31,519 bases of DNA from Desulfobulbaceae bacterium (GTDB taxonomy: Bacteria; Desulfobacterota; Desulfobulbia; Desulfobulbales; SURF-16). Position 1 is the stretch's first letter. The number at the start of each line of letters is the position of its first letter. A program made the translations under genes and the position numbers. The DNA lies in the NCBI GenBank assembly GCA_023230525.1, contig JALNXE010000049.1, positions 1 to 31,519 of the forward strand, in the 5' to 3' direction. The notes under the pieces were generated by a model. The model saw only the letters and a program-made list of their open reading frames with translations, was not told where the DNA came from and ran no database searches. Positions 16,607 to 24,543 of this stretch are shown here, one piece after another.

Positions 16607-18262
16607 TCACCCAGCAGCCTGCTCGGCAACCGGCAGGGACACGGTAAAGGTCGTGCCTCTGCCCACCTCGCTTGCCACGAAGATTGCGCCGTTATGTTTT
16701 TTGATGATGTCGTAGGTGATGCTCATCCCCAGGCCTGTTCCCTTGCCCACCTCCTTGGTGGTGAAAAACGGATCAAAGATTCTGGGCAGGTGCTGTTGGG
16801 CAATGCCGCACCCCGTATCGCTGATCGCCACCCGGACACTGTTTTTTTCACTCCAGGTTTTTATGGTTATTTTCCCCTTTTTCTCTATGGACTGAGCCGC
16901 ATTGACCAGGATATTCATGAAAACCTGATTCAACTGCTGGGGGGAAGCCTTCACCCGGGGCAGACCCTCGCCGTATTCCAGGCTGATCTCCGCCTTGTAC
17001 TTCAGCTCATTGCGGATCATGTTCAGGGTGGTCTCCAGGCAGTCGTTGATGCTGGTCAGGCATACCTCATTGCCGTCCACCCGGGAAAAATTCTTCAGAT
17101 TCTGGACAATGACCCTGACCCTTTCCGCGCCGTCGCGGGATTCGGCAATCAGGGCGGGAATATCTTTGAGCAGATAGTCTATTTTCAGTTTTTTGCGTTT
17201 ATCCTGCAGTTCGTTCCAGGCCTTTTCATCCTGCCGGCCATTGATAAGCGTATCCTGAAATGAGATAAACTGGCTCAATTTTTCCAGATAATTGTCAAGG
17301 GAGGCGAGATTGCTGGAGATAAAGCCCATGGGATTGTTTATCTCATGGGCGACCCCGGCGGCGAGCTGACCGATGGAGGCCATTTTCTCCTGCTGGACGA
17401 TCTGGGACTGGGTCTGTTTCAGTTCATTGTATGCCTGCTCAAGCTGGGTGTTGGTTTTTTCCAGCAGCCGTCTCTCCGCCTGCAGAGAGATTTCCAGCTC
17501 CTTTTTGCCGGTGATATCCCGGGACACATGGATGACCTGAATCACCTGGCCGCTCTCGTCCTTGATGGGGGAGACGGATATTTCCGCGTAGAATCGCTTC
17601 CCCCGGGCATCATAATGGACATGCTCGGCCACGGCATGGCGGCCGGTGGCAAGGACCTCCCGGATGGGGCAGGCATGTTCGGGGCCGGAGCAGGGTGCGG
17701 CCAGCTGGTGGGTCACGGCATAACAGGGTCTGCCGATCACCTCATCCTCCAACAGGCCGGTTTCCCGGATAAATACCTTATTGGCGCTGACAATGACAAA
17801 ATCCCTGATGTTGATAATGGCTATGGATTCATTGATGCCTTCGAGGATGATCCTGGGCAGATCATTGAGCTGCCGGATCTCCTCCTGTAGCCGTTTTTTT
17901 TCCAGCAATGCCTCAATCTTGGGAAGAACGATCTCCAGATTGAGAGGTTTGGTGAAATAGCCGTCCGCACCCTGGTGCAGGGCATCGATCACCGTGTCCG
18001 TCGATGCGTCGCCGGTGATAATGATGCAGAGCAGCCGGGGGTGATTTTTTTTTAAATCCCTTACCAGTTCGGTGCCCCAGGTGTCCGGCAGCCTCATGTC
18101 GATCAAAGCCAGGTCCGGTTGATCAGCGCTGACCAGCTGCACGGCCTCGGCACCGGTACCGGCCAGGGACACGGCATATCCATGCCATTCGAAAATGCTC
18201 TTCAGGGTGTTTCTGACGGAAGGATCGTCATCAATTATCAAAAGATGTGCTTGGTCGGGCAT
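16607..18262 (-). CDS. Receiver-PAS-histidine kinase with a Cys/His-rich PAS domain
   Basis: The start is placed at the ATG at 18262 (MPDQAHLLIIDDDPSV), where the receiver begins; 27 upstream codons in frame resemble nothing. No strong ribosome site is visible at either start. The 551-residue protein has a receiver (about 5-120; LALIDMRLPD, TKPLN), a PAS domain (about 135-260), a coiled coil, and a kinase core with H-box EKMASIGQLAAGVAHEINNP and ATPase motifs DTGCGI, FDPFFTTKEVGKGTGLGM. The PAS contains clustered Cys180, His185, Cys191, His196 and Cys198, which could bind metal or an iron-sulfur cluster. There are no membrane segments, so it is cytoplasmic. It heads the leftward HDOD-receiver-FapA set and is divergent from the next kinase. 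Confidence 0.93.
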   Translation of the reverse strand: MPDQAHLLIIDDDPSVRNTLKSIFEWHGYAVSLAGTGAEAVQLVSADQPDLALIDMRLPDTWGTELVRDLKKNHPRLLCIIITGDASTDTVIDALHQGADGYFTKPLNLEIVLPKIEALLEKKRLQEEIRQLNDLPRIILEGINESIAIINIRDFVIVSANKVFIRETGLLEDEVIGRPCYAVTHQLAAPCSGPEHACPIREVLATGRHAVAEHVHYDARGKRFYAEISVSPIKDESGQVIQVIHVSRDITGKKELEISLQAERRLLEKTNTQLEQAYNELKQTQSQIVQQEKMASIGQLAAGVAHEINNPMGFISSNLASLDNYLEKLSQFISFQDTLINGRQDEKAWNELQDKRKKLKIDYLLKDIPALIAESRDGAERVRVIVQNLKNFSRVDGNEVCLTSINDCLETTLNMIRNELKYKAEISLEYGEGLPRVKASPQQLNQVFMNILVNAAQSIEKKGKITIKTWSEKNSVRVAISDTGCGIAQQHLPRIFDPFFTTKEVGKGTGLGMSITYDIIKKHNGAIFVASEVGRGTTFTVSLPVAEQAAG

Positions 18263-18652
18263 GGGCTTTGGGTAATATTTTTTCGGTAGCCGTAAGGAAA
18301 AAGGAGGACATGCACGGCTATGCGATATGATGTCTGCCCTCATACTGGCATGGATCCGCGGTGAAGATCAAGTAAATAAATGTATTTTTGTGCGCGGCTA
18401 ATGATCTGCCCGGCGAGGTAGCAGAGAAACCGTTTGACAGCAACCGGCATGAACATGATACATAATATACATGTTATGCTCACTGACCTCTTCTTTAAAT
18501 CGGCAAACGCGAGCCGCAGGTGAAATGATGCCCGGAAGGGAAAAGCCATTTGCTCCCCTGCGCGGAGACGCCCTGCCTGATCAGCAAACGGCCGGTGCAG
18601 GCAGGGCAGGGGAGCCCATGGCTCCGGAATACCGCAAAGGAAAGGCGCGACG
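18263..18652. other. Divergent intergenic region between two kinase genes
   Basis: This 390-base region lies between oppositely transcribed kinases. It contains a candidate rightward promoter at 18434-18462 and an AT-rich near-palindrome around 18450-18475 (AACATG arms flanking CATAAT). No protein-coding frame here looks real; a 121-codon minus-strand frame spanning it has biased composition and no recognisable similarity. Confidence 0.45.
18434..18462 (+). promoter_or_regulatory. Candidate sigma-70 promoter for the membrane GAF kinase
   Basis: A perfect -35 hexamer TTGACA (18434-18439) is followed after 17 bases by a weak -10 (GATACA) within an AT-rich stretch. It lies about 190 bases upstream of the kinase ATG. 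The -10 is poor, so this is tentative. Confidence 0.35.
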
Positions 18653-21514
18653 ATGAACACGGGTGATCCTGGACCGGCAAACAACCCAGAGGGTAGCGGG
18701 AGCAATGCCCCCCGGTCTTTCCCCTGGTGGCTGCTGGTGATGTTTCTTGTCGGGCTGGTGATTCTGCTTACAGGCGGGGTCTGGTTTTACCGTAGCCAGG
18801 AACGGCACCTGCGGACCAGGGCTGAGGAGGACCTCGCCGCCGTCGCCAGGCTGAAGGTGGAGCAGGTCGCCCAATGGCGGGCCGAGCGGCTGGGGGATGC
18901 CGCCGTGATCAGTGAAACCCCTTTTATCGCCGATGTGCTGAGACAATGGCTGGCGGACCCGCGGCCCGAACTGAGCGGCAGCATTCTGGTCCATTTTCGT
19001 TCCCTGCAGAAACATTATCATTACCACAATGTTCTGCTGGCGGGGGCTGACGGCCGGGTGCATTTGACTCTCACCGGCGTGCCTGGGCAGCTCCATGAGG
19101 ATGCGTTACGGTGTCTGGCCGAGGCCTTTTCCCGGCGGCGGCCCGTGCTGAGCGACCTGCACAGCGGCCCCGGCGACCTGTCGCCCCACCTGGATGTCAT
19201 CGCCCCGCTTTTTGCCGGTGCGGCCGGGGCAGGCGCTCCGGTGGGCGCGGTCATCCTGCAGAGCGAGGCCCGCCAGTTCCTCTATCCCATGATCGAAAAC
19301 TGGCCCGGACAGAGCCCCAGCGCCGAAACCCTGCTCGTCCGCCGTGACGCGGACTCGGTGCTCTTTCTCAATGAGCTGCGCCACCGCAGGGACACGGCGT
19401 TTAAACTGCGCATACCGCTCAGCCGCACCGATATGCCGGCGGTCATGGGGGTGCTGGGCGGAGAAGGGGTCTTGCAGGGCGTGGACTATCGCGGGGTGGA
19501 GGTGTTGTCCGCCGTGCGAGCCGTGCCGGATTCTCCCTGGTTTATCGTGGCCAAGATCGATGCGGCGGAGGTTTTTTATACCTGGCGCTCGATCTCCTTA
19601 CTGATCATGCTGCTGACCCTGGCGGTCATGGCCGCCTCGGTGGCCGGCGTGGCCATCGTCTGGCTGCGCCAGGCCAAGGTTCATTACCGTGAGCTTTTTC
19701 AGGCAAACGCAAAGCAGCTGGAAAACCAGGAAAAACTCCAGGCCGCCATGGGGGAGGTTGCCGCCAGAAACGCCATCGCCCAGGTCTTTCTCACGGTTGC
19801 CGATGAGGAGATGTACCAGCGGGTTCTCTCCGTTATCCTTGACGCCATGGGCAGCCGCCTGGGGGTGTTCGGCTACCTGGACGCCCAGGGGAACTTCGTC
19901 GCGCCAACGATGCAAGGCACGGGTTGGGACGAGTGCCGGATACCGGACAAATCATGCTTCTTTCCGTCTGCTGCCTGGCGGGAGAGTGACGGCAGCTGGC
20001 CGCGGGCCATACGCGAGAAACGCACGATCTGGAGCAATGAGCCCTCGACGCACACTCCGGCCGGCCATCTGCCGATAACCAGGCATATTTCCCTGCCGCT
20101 CCTCCATCAGGACCGGGTGGTGGGCCTCATCCAGGTGGCAAACAGGGATGGGGATTACACGGCCGATGATGTCATGCTGCTTGAGAAGCTCGGCCAGTCC
20201 ATCGCGCCGGTGCTTGCCGCGCGGCTCAGGGTGGAGTGGACAGAGGCCTCCCGCAGGTTTGCCGAGGATCTCCTGCGCATCCGGTTACGGATACTGGAGT
20301 TTGCCGCAGCTCATCGCCTGGAAGGACTGCTTGTGAAGATTCTGGACGAAGTGGAGGTCTTGACCGGCAGCTCCATCAGCTTTTATCATTTTGTGGAAAG
20401 TGATCAGAAAACCCTCACTCTGCAGGCCTGGTCGACCCGGACGAGCAGGGAATTCTGCAAGGCGGAGGGCAAAGGCCTGCATTATCCTATCGACCAGGCA
20501 GGGGTTTGGGTGGACTGCGTGCAGCAACGGCAGCCGGTGATTCATAATGATTATGCATCGTTACCGCATCGTAAGGGATTGCCCCCAGGCCACGCGGCCG
20601 TGGTGCGGGAACTCGTGGTGCCGATCATGCGGGCCGGCCGGGTGGTGGCCATCCTCGGCATCGGCAACAAGTCTGTTGAATATAATGAAAAGGATGTGGA
20701 AATCGTCTCCTATTTGGCGGATGTGGCCTGGGAAGTCACCAAGCGGAAGATGGCCGAGGAAGAAGTACGCAGACTCAACGCCGAACTGGAGCAGCGGGTG
20801 TTTGAACGCACCCGTGAGCTGCGGGAGGCCCAGGAAAAACTCCTCCGGCAGGAACGCCTGGCGGCCGTGGGCCAGCTGGCGGGCGGCATCGGCCATGAGC
20901 TGCGCAAACCCCTGGCCGTCATGGCCAATGCCGTTTATTACCTGCGTCTGATTCAGCCCGACGCGGAAGAGAAGGTGAAGGAATATCTCGGTATCCTGGT
21001 AAACGAGGTCTTTTTTGCCGAAAAGATTTTAAGCGACTTGCTGGATTTTTCCCGGGTCAAATCCGTGGACCGCACGGCGGTCAGCCCGGCCGAGCTGGTG
21101 GCAAACACCATGGAACGCTTTCCGGCGCCCGGCAATATCACTGTGCAGCTGGATATCCCGCCTGACCTGCCGCCCGTCCATGTCGATCGGCATCAGTTGA
21201 TCCAGGTGCTGGGTAACCTGGTGGTGAACGCCTGCCAGGCCATGGCCGATGGCGGCGCATTGACCGTTGCCGCCTGCCGGGAAGGGGATATGGTGGCCTT
21301 TGCCGTAACGGATACGGGGGCGGGCATTGCGGCTGAAAATATGGCCAGACTCTTTGAGCCGCTGTTTACCACCAAGGTGCGCGGCATCGGACTGGGGCTT
21401 GCCGTGAGCCGGAAGCTGGTGGAGAACAACGGAGGCATGATCGGGGTCAGGAACGAAACCGGCGGGGGCGCGACTTTCACCGTTCATCTGCCGATCCGGC
21501 AGGAGGGGAGGTGA
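18653..21514 (+). CDS. Membrane sensor histidine kinase with two GAF domains
   Basis: A 953-residue kinase. TM1 is about residues 24-46 and TM2 about 318-342. Between them lies a periplasmic sensor of about 270 residues, probably CACHE-like (NVLLAGADGRVHLTLTGVPG, VDYRGVEVLSAVRAVPDSPW). Two cytoplasmic GAF domains follow (about 365-520 and 535-695). A coiled coil then leads to a HisKA domain with RLAAVGQLAGGIGHELRKPL and an ATPase with NLVVNACQAM, DTGAGI, EPLFTTK and GIGLGLAVSRKLVENNGG. The usual HELRNP motif reads HELRKP here, with lysine in place of asparagine. There is no receiver; the partner may be the receiver-bearing hybrid kinase downstream. The ribosome site (AAGGAAAGG) is moderate. 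The ligand is unknown. Confidence 0.92.
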   Translation: MNTGDPGPANNPEGSGSNAPRSFPWWLLVMFLVGLVILLTGGVWFYRSQERHLRTRAEEDLAAVARLKVEQVAQWRAERLGDAAVISETPFIADVLRQWLADPRPELSGSILVHFRSLQKHYHYHNVLLAGADGRVHLTLTGVPGQLHEDALRCLAEAFSRRRPVLSDLHSGPGDLSPHLDVIAPLFAGAAGAGAPVGAVILQSEARQFLYPMIENWPGQSPSAETLLVRRDADSVLFLNELRHRRDTAFKLRIPLSRTDMPAVMGVLGGEGVLQGVDYRGVEVLSAVRAVPDSPWFIVAKIDAAEVFYTWRSISLLIMLLTLAVMAASVAGVAIVWLRQAKVHYRELFQANAKQLENQEKLQAAMGEVAARNAIAQVFLTVADEEMYQRVLSVILDAMGSRLGVFGYLDAQGNFVAPTMQGTGWDECRIPDKSCFFPSAAWRESDGSWPRAIREKRTIWSNEPSTHTPAGHLPITRHISLPLLHQDRVVGLIQVANRDGDYTADDVMLLEKLGQSIAPVLAARLRVEWTEASRRFAEDLLRIRLRILEFAAAHRLEGLLVKILDEVEVLTGSSISFYHFVESDQKTLTLQAWSTRTSREFCKAEGKGLHYPIDQAGVWVDCVQQRQPVIHNDYASLPHRKGLPPGHAAVVRELVVPIMRAGRVVAILGIGNKSVEYNEKDVEIVSYLADVAWEVTKRKMAEEEVRRLNAELEQRVFERTRELREAQEKLLRQERLAAVGQLAGGIGHELRKPLAVMANAVYYLRLIQPDAEEKVKEYLGILVNEVFFAEKILSDLLDFSRVKSVDRTAVSPAELVANTMERFPAPGNITVQLDIPPDLPPVHVDRHQLIQVLGNLVVNACQAMADGGALTVAACREGDMVAFAVTDTGAGIAAENMARLFEPLFTTKVRGIGLGLAVSRKLVENNGGMIGVRNETGGGATFTVHLPIRQEGR

Positions 21515-21560
21515 ACCGCTGCGCAAGGCGGCTCGCGCCATTTTCCAAATAAGATAAATT

Positions 21561-21676
21561 CGTAAAAAGTCTGTTTTCACCACGGAGCACCCAGAGATCA
21601 CAAAGAAAAAAAATTAATTACAATTAGTTATCTCGGTGAGTTCTGTGCTCTCTGTGGTTAATTTTCAGTTTTTACG
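21561..21676. repeat. Palindromic intergenic repeat (CACAGAG/CTCTGTG family), copy 2
   Basis: The arms begin CGTAAAAAGTCTG at 21561 and end CAGTTTTTACG at 21676, and the interior arms are CACCACGGAGCACCCAGAG and CTCTGTGGTTAATTTTCAG. The whole forms a long imperfect hairpin. Its right arm, reverse-complemented, is nearly identical to 3118-3147. It fills most of the gap between the two rightward kinase genes. Confidence 0.8.
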
Positions 21677-21700
21677 AGTCCGGCAAATAAAGAGGTTATT

Positions 21701-23635
21701 ATGAATGAACCGCTCCATGTCCTTATCGTGGATGATGAACCCATGTTACGCCAAACCCTGGCGGATATTCTGCAGAAGAGAGGGTTTGCCCCGGCTTCCG
21801 CGGCAACCGGGCAACAGGCCCTGGAGGAGCTGGCCCGGCAGGACTACCCTGTTGTCCTGCTCGACCTGCAGCTGGAAGACATGACCGGCATGGAGGTGCT
21901 GCGCCGGATCAGGGAGCGCTGGCCCGATACCCAGTGTATCCTGCTCACCGGCCATGCCTCCCAGGATTCCGCTATCGAGGCGATCAACCTGGGGGCCTAT
22001 TCCTACGTCATGAAACCCTGTGACCTGGAACAGCTGCTGCTGACCATTCGCCGGGCCGGGGAAAAATGGCAGATGGCGAACTCGCTGCGCAGCAGCGAAG
22101 CCAGGTACCGGCTCCTGCATGACAGCATGACGGACGCCTTTGTCGTGGTTGACATGAATGGCCGTCTCCTGGAATGGAACAAGGTCTACCGGAGCATGCT
22201 GGGATACACGGATGAGGAATTGCGCCAACTGTCCTACATGGACCTGACCCCGGATGAATGGCGGGATATGGAAAAAAAGATCGTGGAGGAGCAGATCATT
22301 CCCCTCGGCTATTCGGAGGTGTATGAGAAACAGTATCGCCGCAAGGACGGCAGCATCTTGCCGGTGGAGCTGCGCACCTACCTGCTGCGGGAGGCCAACG
22401 GCCAGCCGGCTGGCATGTGGGCTATTGTGCGGGACATCAGCCAGCGCAAGAAGGATGAGGGTGAAAAAAGCCGGCTGGAGGAGCAGCTCAGGCAATCCCA
22501 GAAACTGGAGGCCGTAGGCCGCCTGGCCGGCGGCGTGGCCCACGACTTCAACAATCTGCTGACCGTTATCCTGGGTTATGGTGAATTAGTGATGCAGGAT
22601 ATGCATAAGGAGCATCCCTCCTATGAATCGCTGCGGCTGATTTGTCAGGCCGGGTTTCGCGCCAGGGACCTGACCCGGCAGCTGCTGGCCTTCAGCCGCA
22701 AACAGCTGCTGGAGATGCATGTGGTGGATATCAACGCGGTGGTGAGAGGGTTTGAAAAGCTGCTGTGCCGGGTGATCGGTGAGGATATTGAGTTGCGGCT
22801 GGTGCTGCCTGACCAGCCTCTGCCCGTGAAGGCGGACACCTCCCAATTGGAGCAGGTGCTGCTGAACCTGGCGGTCAACGCCCGGGACGCCATGCCGGAA
22901 GGCGGAACCCTGTCCATCGAGACGACCCAGGTCAGCCTTGATGGAGATTATGCGGCGCAGAAGTCCGGCGTCATCCCCGGCAGGTATGTGCAGATCGGGG
23001 TCAGCGACACCGGCTGCGGTATGGACCACGAAACCGCGGCGCTTATTTTCGAGCCGTTTTTCACCACCAAGCCGCGGGACAAGGGTACCGGCCTGGGACT
23101 GGCCACCTCCTACGGCATCATCAAGCAGCACGGCGGCAATATCTGGGTGTACAGCGAGCCGGGCCGGGGCACAATCTTCAAGATCCATCTGCCCCTGGCC
23201 AGGGAAGCGGGAAGCAAGGAAAAAAGCGTTGCCGCGGAGCCCACGGACCTGCGCGGCCACGAGACGATTCTGCTGGTGGAGGACGACGAGCAGATGCGAA
23301 ACCTTACGCAGATTTTTCTTAAGAGGCAGGGCTATACGGTGCTGGTGGCGGAAAACGGCCAGGCCGCCTTGACCTTGCTGGACAATTTCCAGGGGCCGGT
23401 GCATCTGGTGCTGACCGACGTGGTGATGCCCGGCATGAGCGGCAGAGAACTCAGTGACCGGATAGCCGCGCGCATCCCCGGGGTGAAGGTGCTGTTCATG
23501 TCCGGCTACTCCGGCAATGTCATCGCCCACCGGGGGGTGATTGACGATGGGGTGAACTTCATTCCCAAGCCCTTTTCCGCGCAAGCCCTGGCGGTCAAGG
23601 TCCGCAAGGTGCTGGAAGAGGACACGTCATCATAG
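21701..23635 (+). CDS. Hybrid histidine kinase: receiver-PAS-kinase-receiver
   Basis: A 644-residue soluble hybrid kinase. The N-terminal receiver is about 5-120 (IVDDEP, VVLLDLQLEDMTG, MKPCD). PAS is about 128-250 (LLHDSMTDAFVVVDMNGRLL). The HisKA domain has KLEAVGRLAGGVAHDFNNLL, the HDFNN type common in hybrid kinases. ATPase motifs are LNLAVNARDAMPEGG, DTGCGM and EPFFTTKPRDKGTGLGLA. The C-terminal receiver is about 525-640 (LVEDDEQMRN, LVLTDVVMPGMSG, PKPF). There are no membrane segments. The N-terminal receiver suggests it is fed by another kinase, possibly the membrane kinase upstream, and the C-terminal receiver that it passes phosphate onward. An AGAGG site sits eight bases before the ATG. 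Confidence 0.94.
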   Translation: MNEPLHVLIVDDEPMLRQTLADILQKRGFAPASAATGQQALEELARQDYPVVLLDLQLEDMTGMEVLRRIRERWPDTQCILLTGHASQDSAIEAINLGAYSYVMKPCDLEQLLLTIRRAGEKWQMANSLRSSEARYRLLHDSMTDAFVVVDMNGRLLEWNKVYRSMLGYTDEELRQLSYMDLTPDEWRDMEKKIVEEQIIPLGYSEVYEKQYRRKDGSILPVELRTYLLREANGQPAGMWAIVRDISQRKKDEGEKSRLEEQLRQSQKLEAVGRLAGGVAHDFNNLLTVILGYGELVMQDMHKEHPSYESLRLICQAGFRARDLTRQLLAFSRKQLLEMHVVDINAVVRGFEKLLCRVIGEDIELRLVLPDQPLPVKADTSQLEQVLLNLAVNARDAMPEGGTLSIETTQVSLDGDYAAQKSGVIPGRYVQIGVSDTGCGMDHETAALIFEPFFTTKPRDKGTGLGLATSYGIIKQHGGNIWVYSEPGRGTIFKIHLPLAREAGSKEKSVAAEPTDLRGHETILLVEDDEQMRNLTQIFLKRQGYTVLVAENGQAALTLLDNFQGPVHLVLTDVVMPGMSGRELSDRIAARIPGVKVLFMSGYSGNVIAHRGVIDDGVNFIPKPFSAQALAVKVRKVLEEDTSS

Positions 23636-23712
23636 TCAGGAGCCGGAAGGCAAGGGTTCAGCCAACTGGCTGTAATTCCTTACCTCCTCATCCTGGCTCC
23701 CGACTCCTGACT
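23634..23712. repeat. Inverted repeat between convergent genes (AGGAGCC family)
   Basis: AGTCAGGAG (23634-23642) pairs perfectly with CTCCTGACT (23704-23712), and inner bases pair partly (AGCCGG with GGCTCC). The repeat starts inside the hybrid kinase stop region and ends one base before the ssb stop, so it bridges two convergent genes and could act as a bidirectional stop for transcription. Its AGGAGCC core is shared with the repeat at 24358. Confidence 0.65.
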
Positions 23713-23713
23713 C

Positions 23714-24121
23714 TTAAAACGGCACATCATCTCCCATGCGTGGTTCGGGGGGCGGCGGCTCCTCGGCGTAATTGCCTGCCGCCGAGGAAGACCCGCCCTT
23801 GGGATCAAGCATCTTCATCTCCCGGGCAACGATCTCCGTGGTGTAGCGCTTGTTGCCGTCCTTGTCATTCCAGGAACGGGTCTGGATGCGTCCCTCCACG
23901 TAAACCTTTGAGCCTTTGGAAAGATATTCCCCGCAGATTTCCGCCAGACGGGCAAAGGCCACAATCCGGTGCCATTCCGTCTGTTCCTGCATCTGGCCGT
24001 CCTGGCCCTTCCATTTTTCCGTGGTGGCCACATTGAAATTTGCCACAGCCGTACCGCTCTGGGTGTAGCGTACCTCCGGGTCTGAGCCCAGGTTGCCGAT
24101 GATAATGGCTTTATTGATCAT
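23714..24121 (-). CDS. ssb: Single-stranded DNA-binding protein SSB
   Basis: SSB coats single-stranded DNA during replication and repair and recruits partner proteins through its acidic tail. The 135-residue product has the OB fold at about 1-105, with the typical start MINKAIIIGNLGSDPEVRYT and the motifs FNVATTEKW, TEWHRIVAF and GSKVYVEGRIQTRSW. A short Pro-rich linker leads to the tail MGDDVPF, matching the canonical acidic tip. The linker is shorter than in E. coli SSB but normal for many phyla. A strong AAGGAG site lies seven bases before the ATG, and a good promoter is visible upstream. It is convergent with the hybrid kinase. As a single chromosomal-type copy it gives no sign of phage origin. 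Confidence 0.97.
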   Translation of the reverse strand: MINKAIIIGNLGSDPEVRYTQSGTAVANFNVATTEKWKGQDGQMQEQTEWHRIVAFARLAEICGEYLSKGSKVYVEGRIQTRSWNDKDGNKRYTTEIVAREMKMLDPKGGSSSAAGNYAEEPPPPEPRMGDDVPF

Positions 24122-24187
24122 GATAGAACTCCTTAAAAGACGGCGATGTCAGAAATGGTGTATATGAATAGGCCAACAAAATTAAAC

Positions 24188-24216
24188 AGTATAAATGACA
24201 TCGGCCGGCAGTGCAA
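24188..24216 (-). promoter_or_regulatory. Sigma-70-type promoter of ssb
   Basis: On the minus strand TTGCAC (24211-24216) and TATACT (24188-24193) are separated by exactly 17 bases. The -10 is five of six to consensus. It lies about 67 bases upstream of the ssb ATG. An 8-base inverted pair (CGATGTCA 24144-24151 and TGACATCG 24196-24203) brackets the expected start point and might be an operator. Confidence 0.65.
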
Positions 24217-24263
24217 TCAGTCAATCAATGTTCCGCGTTCCGGCCGCAGAGAAGAATTATAGG

Positions 24264-24499
24264 TTCAACTTTCTGAGTCGTGGTAACTTGTTGAAATTAA
24301 ATTGATATCTTCATGGTCCACGCAGCTTGTTTCCAGAGAATTCAGAAGCCGGAAATCAGGAGCCAGAATAAAACGTAATAAAATCAATTAATCTGAATTC
24401 TGTCTTCTGTCTCCTGAATTCCCATGACGGAGATCAGAGCAGCAACTATGTCACAACATATCGTTATTTCAACAAAATCGATCAAGTCAGAAAGTTGAA
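24264..24499. mobile_element. MITE-like element with terminal inverted repeats and 7-bp target duplication
   Basis: The ends are a perfect 13-base inverted pair, TTCAACTTTCTGA (24264-24276) and TCAGAAAGTTGAA (24487-24499). A second inverted match lies 11-12 bases further in (TTGTTGAAAT at 24288-24297 and ATTTCAACAA at 24466-24475), so the terminal repeats are about 34 bases and imperfect. TTATAGG directly abuts both outer ends (24257-24263 and 24500-24506), as expected of a target-site duplication. The 236-base element has no coding capacity. It sits between ssb and the radical SAM gene. No matching transposase is in the window. Its interior contains the repeat shared with the right edge of the window. 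Confidence 0.75.
24358..24478 (+). repeat. 121-bp dispersed repeat, copy B (inverted relative to copy at 31398-31519)
   Basis: This stretch, from AGGAGCCAGAATAAAACG to the ATTTCAACAAAAT end, aligns to the reverse complement of the last 122 bases of the window with about eight mismatches and one indel by eye. The left two-thirds is itself palindromic (GAATTC-ending arms around 24336 and 24419). The right third (CCCATGACGGAGATCAGAGC and onward) is not palindromic but is equally conserved between the copies. Confidence 0.85.
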
Positions 24500-24543
24500 T
24501 TATAGGCAAAGCAGCTGCAGACGCAAGAAGTTAATTTAAATTT

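Noticed and set aside
18340..18705. 121-codon minus-strand frame between the two kinases
   Set aside because: It overlaps the start of a solid kinase gene, is proline- and cysteine-biased and lacks any motif.
23634..24480. CRISPR or integron-like repeat array
   Set aside because: The repeats are palindromic, irregularly spaced and few, with no regular spacers, cas genes or integrase nearby.
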